Counted from the stretch's first letter, positions 1 to 6,001 are shown. The stretch is 9,437 nucleotides of DNA from Candidatus Zhuqueibacterota bacterium (GCA_016934435.1 JAFGSU010000472.1:1-9437), one strand, 5' to 3'. Notes: generated by a model from the letters alone, not told the origin. Translations and numbers: made by a program.

Positions 1-88
1 CCTTATTTGCTTTTTGCGCAATAGTTGGTTTCGGTACTTGTAAATAGCCGCAAGGCAGTAGTGTCGCTAATTGGTAAAATATTTTCAT
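1..88 (-). CDS. possible start of a truncated hypothetical ORF
   Basis: An ATG at 88-86 opens a reading frame that stays open to the window edge (29 codons, beginning MKIFYQLATLLPCGYLQVP). The N-terminus has a Lys and a short hydrophobic run, so it could be a signal or lipoprotein leader. The bases before the ATG (AACGGGTATC) give only a weak ribosome binding site. Nothing about its function can be said, and a frame this short may be chance. Confidence 0.2.
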   Translation of the reverse strand, partial: MKIFYQLATLLPCGYLQVPKPTIAQKANK

Positions 89-248
89 GATACCCGTTAG
101 AAATCGCCATAACTAGTAAAAATCAACCGAAATTGAATAAAAAATGCTCAGGGCAATTTAAAAATAACAGCCTCTGCATCGGCTAAGTGATAATATGAAT
201 GATTTTTTTTTGCTCGTTAAAGAATCGCTCAATTTAGGTTATTATAAA
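89..248. other. AT-rich intergenic sequence left of the insertion sequence
   Basis: This stretch is AT-rich with stop codons in all frames. I see no gene, RNA or convincing promoter. It ends in TAAA (245-248), immediately outside the left terminal inverted repeat of the insertion sequence; the same four bases follow the right end. Confidence 0.5.
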
Positions 249-263
249 CTGTAGTTTTGCACT
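249..263 (+). repeat. left terminal inverted repeat of the insertion sequence
   Basis: CTGTAGTTTTGCACT pairs with the reverse complement of 1515-1529 with a single mismatch (T/C at the seventh base). TAAA lies directly outside. Confidence 0.75.
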
Positions 264-293
264 TTTTTAGATAAATAATTGAAAATAAAAGAA

Positions 294-355
294 ATGGCTC
301 TTAACTTTCATTGTAATCCTTTTTATCAAATAAAAAGATGAAAGGAAAGAGCCAT
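294..355 (+). promoter_or_regulatory. long hairpin overlapping the transposase start codon
   Basis: ATGGCTCTTAACTTTCAT (294-311) is an inverted copy of ATGAAAGGAAAGAGCCAT (338-355) with two mismatches. Between them CTTTTTAT (319-326) pairs with ATAAAAAG (330-337). Together they form one nearly continuous hairpin with a tiny loop. The distal arm contains the ribosome binding site (GGAAAGAG) and the first bases of the ATG at 354. In a transcript entering from outside, the fold would bury the translation start, an arrangement known to limit transposase expression in other insertion sequences. The structure is visible; the role is inferred. Confidence 0.6.
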
Positions 356-1403
356 GAATAGTATACAACTTCCTAACGAATTTAGCAAGTTACTTTTTGA
401 GCTTAAACCAATTTTTACTAAACCGAGCTTTAAATATTTTAATCCTTTGGCATTCTTTTGGGAAAACCAAGGAAAACGGTTACGGCTGCTGTCAAAATTG
501 CGAAATTGGAGAAACATTTTTCAAATGTCAACCGGTTCATGAGTAGATATTCATGGGATGCATGGCAATTAGGAATTGCTGTTTTAAGATTGATCATCAA
601 GATTCTGAACCTATCTTAAAGTACTTTGACAATCGCCATTGATTCAACGTCATATAAAACAGACTATTATCCTTGTCTGTGATGGCTATTTTGCCAAGAG
701 ACTACTTTTGAGAATGTGTATCCAACTGAAAATACCTTTAATAAGCCGGTTACAATCCAATGCTGCTCTTTTCCAGGCTCCAAAGGCAGTAAGGAAAAGA
801 GGACGTCCATCACTTTATGGAATGAGATTACCATCATTATCTAAACTGGCCAAAAGCAAAAAGGGCTTTTTGGAGTTGACATTAAAACTTTATGGCAAAA
901 AACGCCAAGTCCGGGTAAAGCGAGTTGATGCCATTTGGAAACCCGCCGGCCAGATGATTCAAATCCTGATCGTCTATTATAATAACCAAAAGAAGCCGGC
1001 GTTCTTCTTTTGCACTGATTTATCTCTCCCTGTAAAAGATATTCTCAGCCGGGTGGCGGCTCGATGGAGTCTGGAAAATATCTTAAAGGATCTCAAAGAA
1101 CACCTGGGTTGGTCGCATTGGCAATGCCGGGTTGAAAAGGCAGTGAGCCGTTCAGCAACTTTAACCTGTTCTGCTGCCTCCCTTTTAACACTTTGGAGTT
1201 TGAAGCAGGCATCACAAAGGCAACAAGAGCTATGGGATCCTTTACCCTGGTATACTCATAAAACATCCCCAAGTATGAAGGATATGATTGAACAACTTCG
1301 TGCCAGGATTTTGGATACAACATTTTATGCAATTAATCACCAATGCAAGACAATAGCAGAAAAAGAACGAGCGATATGCACTCTTTTTAGATTCGCTGCC
1401 TGA
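354..1403 (+). pseudogene. DDE transposase pseudogene (IS701/IS4-like)
   Basis: The gene begins at ATG 354 (MNSIQLPNEFSKLLFEL), preceded by GGAAAGAG. Near 450-476 the frame shifts: the continuation (TVTAAVKIAKLEKHFSNVNRF, then SRYSWDAWQLGIAV) is in another frame from 476 and stops at TAA 617-619. The same frame still shows the first catalytic Asp region (LTIAIDST, Asp codon 641-643). Sequence between the first and second catalytic Asp is deleted near 660, and reading resumes in the original frame. There ILVCDGYFAK carries the second Asp (681-683), and RWSLENILKDLKEHLGW carries the catalytic Glu (1074-1076). The C-terminal 250 residues are otherwise well kept. At least three lesions make an active product impossible. 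A TTG at 639 could only give a fragment without the first Asp. Confidence 0.85.
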
Positions 1404-1623
1404 TTTTGCTAAGATTAGCCCAAAAAACTAACAGTTAAATCGGCAAAATTGTAAGTATCGTCCAATATTTTGTACGAATGGGAATATTACCCACTCTATA
1501 ATCGCACATTGATTAGTGCAAAGCTACAGTAAAGAAAAATAATAAAGAGCTAATTCGTCTATTAAAATCTCTCACAAATTACTTGTATTTCAATATAGCA
1601 GGATGACAGATTGTTCAAATACG
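1404..1623. other. non-coding stretch between transposase remnant and 130-bp repeat
   Basis: This holds the 3' non-coding end of the insertion sequence up to 1529, then about 95 bases of AT-rich sequence. No gene or clear regulatory site is visible. Confidence 0.5.
1515..1529 (-). repeat. right terminal inverted repeat of the insertion sequence
   Basis: AGTGCAAAGCTACAG is the inverted partner of 249-263, about 110 bases beyond the transposase stop, and is followed by TAAA at 1530-1533. Confidence 0.75.
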
Positions 1624-1753
1624 ATCGTCAGGGGACGCTTCCCCGGACGGAATGTAGATCAGGTGCTTCCGGCCCCAGGCGTCCACCCTGGATTTCGGGC
1701 AGAGGCCCGAGGGTATGGTTCCGCCCAGGGAAAGGATTCCCTGGGCGATCGAT
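1624..1753 (+). repeat. 130-bp hairpin-rich repeat, copy 1
   Basis: This copy matches 3313-3442 over exactly 130 bases without gaps, with 12 substitutions by my hand alignment (about 91%). It runs from ATCGTC to GGCGATCGAT; the two ends are related as imperfect inverted repeats. Internal hairpins include CGCCCAGGGAA (1722-1732) with TTCCCTGGGCG (1737-1747), and TCGGGC (1695-1700) with GCCCGA (1705-1710), both perfect. The 5' hairpin (about 1626-1649) has one mismatch. Short frames run through it on both strands, but they recur only as part of the repeat and resemble no protein. It may be a MITE-like or REP-like element, or a recombination site. Confidence 0.75.
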
Positions 1754-1787
1754 GGCGTGTCTGCCGAATTGGCGGAAGAGGATCGAC

Positions 1788-1823
1788 GGGTGAGAGTATT
1801 CAAGCGGGAATATACCCTCACCC
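1788..1823 (-). repeat. inverted repeat downstream of the C1q-like gene
   Basis: GGGTGAGAGTATTC (1788-1801) pairs with GAATATACCCTCACCC (1808-1823) apart from a two-base bulge and one mismatch. It lies about 30 bases past the stop of the minus-strand C1q-like gene and could act as a transcript 3' structure, but no T-run follows it, so I do not call a classical terminator. Confidence 0.4.
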
Positions 1824-1851
1824 TGTCCTTCGAGAACGAGATGAGTGACGA

Positions 1852-3075
1852 TCATGGTCCGAGAAAAAATAATGCAAGGGTATTATTGACTTTGGCATAT
1901 ACGTTGTAAGTGTTATAAGAGGTATCGTTGGAATTGCATGCAAGGGCGACATAATCATTGGCATTGGCATAAAATGCAGCGGAGACGTGCGTGACGTTGT
2001 GCCATGAATCTGAGTCTGAATATGAGATGCTACTTTGCCCGACTATAAAATTAGCATTAGTTAGATCTGCCCGATTCGCCGCTTTGCTAATATACGAACA
2101 CAAATACTTACCACATTCGATATTCCGTCCCGTCACGGTAGCCGATCCCAAATAATATCCTGATTCAGGCACGCGAAAGCAGTCAAAGGTGGCATTGTAC
2201 ATGATCCCCTTTTGCCACTCTATATCTGTCAGATCAACTTTGACAATCGTATTGGCTGGACCTGAAAAATTTTGGTTGGTTGAACGATATATCTTGCCGC
2301 CGAGCCGGTTGAACGCGCCGTTTTGTGCTGATGTCAAACGTCCTTGCGCATCGACCGTAATGTCCGCCGAGTAATATGTATCTGGTGTAACGTCTGTATT
2401 CGTCAGGTTGACCGTCCGGCCACTTACATTTATGCCAGTGCCCGAAAGGGGTGTCTCATTGGTTTTCGAGTTATCTTTATCGGCCACACTGAATGTTGTA
2501 CCCGTTCCGCTGGTAATGTGGACAGTGACGTTCACACCGTTCTTTGCCGAACTGAGACTTTGCAACTCATTCGATGTGCTCGCATCAGCATCATTCACGT
2601 TATCTATTCCATCGGCAAACCCTGGTGGTATATTTTTTAATTTGTACCAGCTGACCGGATCCGTGGTTTCGTTTATCGTACCGTCATTGGTGTTCAATTC
2701 GGTTTTGGTATAATAATTGGGTTTGTCGGCCGTCCACACCGGATCTGTTTCGGTTAGAGTTTGCATCGGTGAAACAGTCCATTTCGACTCGGATACATCA
2801 TATAGCAGCATTTTGTCAGTAGGAGAGGTGGTGCCGGCGCCGATCTTTTGGATATTGCCCATCGCATCGCTCACCATGACGAAAGGCGCACCGGAAGTGG
2901 CGACATCCTGGAGCTGAGTCACCTGTGCCGTGCCGGTAGTCTTGACCGCTGCTGTGACGGAAGCCGTGCCTAAACTTATACTGCCATTGTCTTCAACTCG
3001 CATGAGTTCCAGATCGTCTGATGATTTGACGATCATTTGGGCATATGACGTATAGAATGGGACCAAAAGCCCCAA
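1852..3075 (-). CDS. secreted protein with C-terminal C1q-like domain
   Basis: The product is a 407-residue exported protein, probably a surface or extracellular binding protein. Residues 1-13 (ending SYAQ) look like the distal half of a signal peptide. Residues 14-105 resemble the repetitive linker of tail-fibre-like proteins (VSDAMGNIQKIG, DKMLLYDVSESKW). TETDPVWTADKPNYYTKTEL (108-127), DGIDNVNDADAS (155-166) and TYYSADITVDAQGRLTSAQNG (233-253) are typical of bacterial fibre/stalk modules. Residues 262-407 fit a C1q/TNF-like jelly roll: IVKVDLTDIEWQKGIMYN, FRVPESGYYLGSATVTG and a hydrophobic end ALFFLGP. The start used here is TTG at 3075, but the frame is open upstream and the ribosome binding site points to a longer protein (see 3097-3116). 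It stands alone between two direct repeats. The exact ligand is unknown; the fold call is from motif recognition. Confidence 0.75.
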   Translation of the reverse strand: MGLLVPFYTSYAQMIVKSSDDLELMRVEDNGSISLGTASVTAAVKTTGTAQVTQLQDVATSGAPFVMVSDAMGNIQKIGAGTTSPTDKMLLYDVSESKWTVSPMQTLTETDPVWTADKPNYYTKTELNTNDGTINETTDPVSWYKLKNIPPGFADGIDNVNDADASTSNELQSLSSAKNGVNVTVHITSGTGTTFSVADKDNSKTNETPLSGTGINVSGRTVNLTNTDVTPDTYYSADITVDAQGRLTSAQNGAFNRLGGKIYRSTNQNFSGPANTIVKVDLTDIEWQKGIMYNATFDCFRVPESGYYLGSATVTGRNIECGKYLCSYISKAANRADLTNANFIVGQSSISYSDSDSWHNVTHVSAAFYANANDYVALACNSNDTSYNTYNVYAKVNNTLALFFLGP

Positions 3076-3096
3076 CTCTATAAAAATAGATTTTTT

Positions 3097-3116
3097 CTTG
3101 TGTAAGCCCTCCCTTT
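3097..3116 (-). promoter_or_regulatory. ribosome binding site and lost start codon of the C1q-like gene
   Basis: On the minus strand AAAGGGAGGG (3116-3107) is a strong Shine-Dalgarno sequence. Seven bases later, in frame with the gene, the codon is AAG (3099-3097) followed by AAA TCT ATT, giving KKSIFIELGLL. If that AAG were ATG, the protein would have an ordinary MKK-type signal peptide ending at SYA/Q. The nearest usable codon now is TTG at 3075-3073, about 31 bases from the Shine-Dalgarno. This is either a start-loss mutation, a sequence error or a non-canonical start. Confidence 0.6.
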
Positions 3117-3253
3117 GAAAAGTATGAGTATCTACATTGATTTAAAGAATTAATAAACATATAGTAAAGATATGTGCTCGCAGTGCAGTATCGGATAGTC
3201 AGAGGTCTAGGGAATTAGCACAATCATAAGGAAAACTTTTCGAAAAATATAAT

Positions 3254-3270
3254 CGCAAAAAACATGCCAG
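3254..3270 (-). promoter_or_regulatory. candidate sigma-54 (-24/-12) promoter for the C1q-like gene
   Basis: The minus strand reads CTGGCATG, four bases, TTGC, matching the sigma-54 consensus YTGGCAYG-N4-TTGC in both elements and spacing. The -24 element is at 3270-3263 and the -12 TTGC at 3258-3255. Transcription would start near 3243 and leave about a 145- to 170-base leader before the gene. A direct repeat AGTTGATA (3269-3276 and 3282-3289) lies at and just upstream of the -24 side and might be a protein site. No activator gene is in the window. Confidence 0.5.
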
Positions 3271-3312
3271 TTGATATTGATAGTTGATAGGAGTTTTGAT
3301 TTTTCTAATAAA

Positions 3313-3442
3313 ATCGTCCGGGGACTCTTCCCCGGACAGAAGGTTGATCAGGTGCTTCCAGCCGCAGGCGTCCACCCGGGATTTCTGGCAGAGGATCGAG
3401 GGTTTGGTTCCGCCCAGGGAAAGGATTCCCTGGGCGATCGAT
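3313..3442 (+). repeat. 130-bp hairpin-rich repeat, copy 2
   Basis: This is a direct copy of 1624-1753. Its outer hairpins are perfect: GTCCGGGGA (3316-3324) with TCCCCGGAC (3329-3337), and CGCCCAGGGAA (3411-3421) with TTCCCTGGGCG (3426-3436). The central hairpin that is perfect in copy 1 (TCGGGC/GCCCGA) is disrupted here (TCTGGC/GATCGA). Its right edge is 19 bases before the -35 box of the nitroreductase promoter. Confidence 0.75.
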
Positions 3443-3460
3443 ATCAATACAAAAATTGGT

Positions 3461-3489
3461 TTGACTTTTGTAATGAAATGTGCTATCAT
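3461..3489 (+). promoter_or_regulatory. sigma-70-type promoter of the nitroreductase gene
   Basis: TTGACT (3461-3466) and TATCAT (3484-3489) are separated by exactly 17 bases, each one or two bases from the consensus. The predicted transcription start is near 3496, about 30 bases before the first possible start codon of the gene. Confidence 0.7.
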
Positions 3490-3528
3490 AAATCATGATT
3501 GTAGCGGCTGACACACAAGCATGCTGTG

Positions 3529-4302
3529 ATGAACATAAATGGTGGATTATTCTATCTGATGACAGGCAAGAAGACGCCCTCAGGGATCGGTGAAAGGTTC
3601 CAGCAGGAGACAAAATATAACCGGCGCGATCTCGGCCGGTATGCCATTGACTGGAGCAACCAACCCGATATCTATAAGGAGTATCCGCAAGCGCCAAAGG
3701 TCGCCCTAAAAGTGCCCATTCTGGAGGGCGGTCGTCCCATCTGGCAGGTACTACGCGAGCGCCGCAGCGTCCGTCGTTTCAAGGGGGGAGCGGTGACTAA
3801 AGCGGAACTATCCCAACTTCTCTGGGCAGCCCAGGGCATCTCCCATAGCGCGGGCGGCTACCAATTTCGTACCGCTCCTTCTGCCGGGGCTCTGTACCCG
3901 ATCGAGACCTACCTGGCCGTGCACCGCGTCCAGGGCGTGGACGCCGGCCTCTATCATTACGCCGTGCGTTTACATGCTCTGGAGCAGCTCAGGATGGGCG
4001 ATTATCGTCAGGCTGCGGCCCAGGCTGCGCTCGATCAACGGATGGCCCACGATGCGGGCCTAATTTTCCTCTGGACGGCAATATTTCAGCGCTCAGTATG
4101 GAAGTACCGGCAGCGGGCCTACCGCTATGTTTACCTGGATGCCGGACATATTGCTCAGAATGTCGCCCTGGCGGCAACGGCCCTGGGCCTGGGCAGCTGT
4201 CAGATCGCCGCCCTTTACGACGAAGAGGCCAACGTGCTCCTGGGGGTGGATGGCGAAGAAGAGAGTGTGATCTATATGACCGTTGTCGGCCGTGATGGGT
4301 GA
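3529..4302 (+). CDS. SagB/ThcOx-type nitroreductase-family dehydrogenase
   Basis: This is a flavin (FMN)-dependent oxidoreductase of the nitroreductase superfamily, SagB/ThcOx branch. Known members oxidise azoline rings in modified peptides, but many stand-alone homologues have unknown substrates. Counting from GTG 3526, the family N-terminus GIGERFQQETKY lies at 20-31. The FMN phosphate-binding RERRSVRRF is at 77-85, the hallmark RTAPSAGALYPIETYL at 115-130, and GHIAQNVALAATALGLGSCQIAAL at 207-230. Length (247-258 residues) fits an intact single-domain member. The start is uncertain: ATG 3529 is the first ATG, ATG 3559 has a better GGTGG spacing and still precedes the conserved domain. No cyclodehydratase, precursor peptide or transporter gene of a peptide-modification cluster is present. 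A DUF255 remnant starts six bases after the stop, suggesting a former operon. Confidence 0.88.
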   Translation: MNINGGLFYLMTGKKTPSGIGERFQQETKYNRRDLGRYAIDWSNQPDIYKEYPQAPKVALKVPILEGGRPIWQVLRERRSVRRFKGGAVTKAELSQLLWAAQGISHSAGGYQFRTAPSAGALYPIETYLAVHRVQGVDAGLYHYAVRLHALEQLRMGDYRQAAAQAALDQRMAHDAGLIFLWTAIFQRSVWKYRQRAYRYVYLDAGHIAQNVALAATALGLGSCQIAALYDEEANVLLGVDGEEESVIYMTVVGRDG

Positions 4303-4308
4303 GAGGGT

Positions 4309-4943
4309 ATGAGCAACCATCTGGCGAAAGAGGCGAGTCGTTATCTTTTGCAGCACGCCGATAATCCGGTGGACTGGTACCCCTGGTGCGAGGAGGCCTT
4401 GCGTAAAGCGAGGGAGTAGGACAAGCCCGTTTTTTTCTCCATCGGCTATTCGGCCTGCCACTGGTGTCATGTCATGGCGCATGAATCCTTCGCCCGAAGG
4501 ATATTCAGGATAATGCCGTGCCTTCGGGTAACGCCATGGCCGCCTGGGTGTTACTGCAGATGGCGACTTAATCGATGGAACCTTCCTATGAGGAACTGGC
4601 GCACCTTAGCTTATGCGGAATGCAGCCGTTGCTCGCCCGGTACCCATCTGGGTTCTGCCAGTGGCTGATCGCCCTCGATTATGCTTTATTTGGCCGTCAG
4701 GAGGTCGCCATTGTCGGAGATATCGGGGCACCGGACACCCGTGATCTCCTGCGCGTCTGCCGGCAGGCTTATCATCCCCATCGCATCGTGGCGGTGGATG
4801 ACGGCGGGAACAATATCCCCTTGCTGCGGGGCCGGACCAGGCTGGACGGGAGGGCTATCGCCCATGTCTGCACGGGTTATACCTGTCATGCCATAATCAC
4901 CGACCCGCAGGAGCTGGCCGAGGCGCTCGCCGGTGCGACGTGA
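4309..4943 (+). pseudogene. DUF255/YyaL-like thioredoxin-domain protein, deleted remnant
   Basis: From ATG 4309 the frame reads [24 protein letters not shown], then [18 protein letters not shown], the signature N-terminus of the DUF255/YyaL (spermatogenesis-associated protein 20-like) family with its CxxC pair (4456-4467). A TAG (4417-4419) replaces what is normally a charged residue before DKP. Around 4490-4506 the sequence jumps, with a frame change, to the family C-terminus: [20 protein letters not shown], a second stop TAA (4569-4571), then [20 protein letters not shown] to the real stop at 4941-4943. Intact members are roughly 680 residues; about 470 residues of the central glycosidase-like barrel are gone. 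The open C-terminal segment from 4575 (122 codons) is only a relic. The start lies six bases after the nitroreductase stop, with GAGAGGG as ribosome binding site. Confidence 0.88.
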
Positions 4944-5212
4944 AGGGGCAGGCAGCGGGCTGGTCGTTAAAATATACAGACCCTCCGGTGAAGACTGCCG
5001 AATTAAGGCATAAATCAGATGTCGGACACCTGGGAGGTGTACGACATTGGAAGATTCTATCTGAACATACATGTGGATTATTTGATCAACAGACATTTCC
5101 TGGCCCTGCTGTGCTCCCCGGCCTGAAAATGGATGAAATAGACGCATAAGTGATACTACCGAAGGCTAGCTACCCATATACACTATCATTAACCTGCTGA
5201 AAGGAGACCTGC
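4944..5212. other. gene-free stretch with one palindrome
   Basis: I recognise no protein on either strand; the short frames (for example 4940-5149 plus) show no family motif. The only structure is a 25-base palindrome at 5021-5045. The remainder may be degraded coding sequence left of the hydrolase remnant. Confidence 0.45.
5021..5045. repeat. 25-base palindrome
   Basis: GTCG-G-ACACCT, loop GGG, AGGTGT-A-CGAC: two perfect arms of six and four base pairs separated by one G/A mismatch. No T-run follows on either strand, so a terminator is unlikely. It could be a protein-binding site or a trace of a mobile element. Confidence 0.4.
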
Positions 5213-5869
5213 TTGAAAGTGGTTTACTTCGATTATCGGGGCTCATGGGGAAGCGGCGGCTAGTTTTCGATCTCAAATGCGCTTGAAGATGTGGCGAAGG
5301 CCGTAGAGTTGGCGCGGAGTAAGGAGTGGGCCTCGGCATTCCGGGCAGACCCCTACCGCGTAGCGCTGGTCGGCCACAGTCTGGGTGGATTTTTCGGCGC
5401 GATGACGACCGCCAGGGTCAAGAACATCGTCTGCTTCACCTTCCTCGCAGGAGCCGACCTTGGGTGGATGTACCTGCAGGCAAGGAGAGACGAAGGCATC
5501 CGCATGGGATTGGAAACCATCTTCGCTCAGGGCATGGATGCAAAGGGCGGTCCAATCCGCGGTGATGCACAGGGTGTGGTAAGTGAGATAGTGAGTCGTG
5601 CGGAGGCATGGACCATCACCTCCCTCGCGGTCGATCTGGCGACTCGTCCAATCCTGCTGGTGGCGGCCACTCGTGATGAAATCACGCCGAAGACCGATCA
5701 CCACGACAGGCTGGTCGCGGCCTTGCGTCAGGTGGGCGCGAAGCAGCTGACCGAAGCGATCTTTGACGACGATCACGTGTTCTCCGCTCATCGCATTGGG
5801 CTGGCGACAAGGCTCGTGGAATGGCTGCGCGCCGAGTTACTATGTAATATAGGGTCAAAACCAAATTAA
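5213..5869 (+). pseudogene. alpha/beta hydrolase remnant (N-terminus missing, in-frame TAG)
   Basis: The frame shows KVVYFDYRGSWGSGG, an in-frame TAG at 5261-5263, then FSISNALEDVAKAVELA. This is the typical sequence before the nucleophile elbow of an alpha/beta hydrolase. Counting from GTG 5291, VALVGHSLGG gives Ser30, AATRDEITP gives Asp129 and DDDHVFSAHR gives His162, a complete catalytic triad with lid segment between. The first strands and the oxyanion-loop HG motif (about 50-70 residues) and any signal peptide are absent upstream. A TTG at 5213 follows AAGGAG with good spacing, but only 16 codons precede the TAG. The last residues (GSKPN) and the TAA are encoded by the inverted repeat of an inserted 150-bp element. 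A product from GTG 5291 would lack strands needed for the fold. Confidence 0.75.
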
Positions 5870-6001
5870 TCCTCAATAAAACAAGAAGATAGGCGCGAAA
5901 AAGACTTTAAAATGGGCCTTAGAATGCATTTTAAGGCCATTTTCTGACAATAAATTTAACTTAACAAAAACATAAACAATGATTTAATTTGGTCCGACCC
6001 C
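5852..6001. mobile_element. 150-bp MITE-like palindromic element
   Basis: The ends are inverted repeats: GGGTCAAAACCAAATTAAT (5852-5870) against the reverse complement of 5981-6001, GGGGTCGGACCAAATTAAATC. They share GGTC and ACCAAATTAA. The centre holds a strong hairpin (5909-5943). There is no coding capacity. It sits between convergent genes and overlaps the 3' end of the hydrolase remnant. I found no clear target duplication. The GGGTC...GACCC end style recalls small repeats mobilised by REP-type (Y1) transposases; that link is inference. Confidence 0.65.
5909..5943. terminator. likely bidirectional terminator hairpin inside the MITE-like element
   Basis: AAAATGGGCCTTA (5909-5921) pairs with TAAGGCCATTTT (5932-5943) over 12 base pairs with one bulged G and a 10-base loop. 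The A/T outer arms provide T-rich 3' flanks in both directions. It lies between the plus-strand hydrolase remnant and the minus-strand AI-2E gene, where a shared terminator would be expected. Confidence 0.55.

Larger units (their letters stand above)
249..1529 (+). mobile_element. insertion sequence, IS701/IS4-like, with intact ends and a dead transposase
   Basis: The element is bounded by CTGTAGTTTTGCACT (249-263) and its inverted match AGTGCAAAGCTACAG (1515-1529), 14 of 15 bases identical. Both outer edges carry TAAA (245-248 and 1530-1533), consistent with a 4-bp target duplication as known for IS701-like elements. The only cargo is one plus-strand DDE transposase pseudogene. At 1281 bp it is somewhat short because the transposase gene has an internal deletion. 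With intact ends it could still be moved in trans by a full-length relative. The family assignment rests on transposase motifs and TIR/TSD sizes, not on a database match. Confidence 0.8.

Noticed and set aside
1603..1855. Several overlapping 60-81 codon frames on both strands
   Set aside because: They lie on the 130-bp repeat and its hairpin-rich flank, resemble no protein, and equivalent frames appear only because the repeat recurs at 3313-3442.
1624..3442. Integron gene cassette with attC sites
   Set aside because: The repeats lack the RYYYAAC/GTTRRRY core pairs expected of attC sites, and no integrase is present.
4940..5149. A 69-codon plus-strand frame overlapping the DUF255 stop, and a 153-codon minus-strand frame at 4686-5147
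   Set aside because: Neither has a recognisable motif or ribosome binding site. The minus frame is largely antisense to the DUF255 C-terminal relic and the plus frame crosses a palindrome.
4417..5263. In-frame TAG codons in two genes as evidence of recoded amber (pyrrolysine or alternative code)
   Set aside because: The same remnants also carry TAA, frame changes, large deletions and missing N-termini, so ordinary decay explains them. The MATE gene uses TAG as its real stop.
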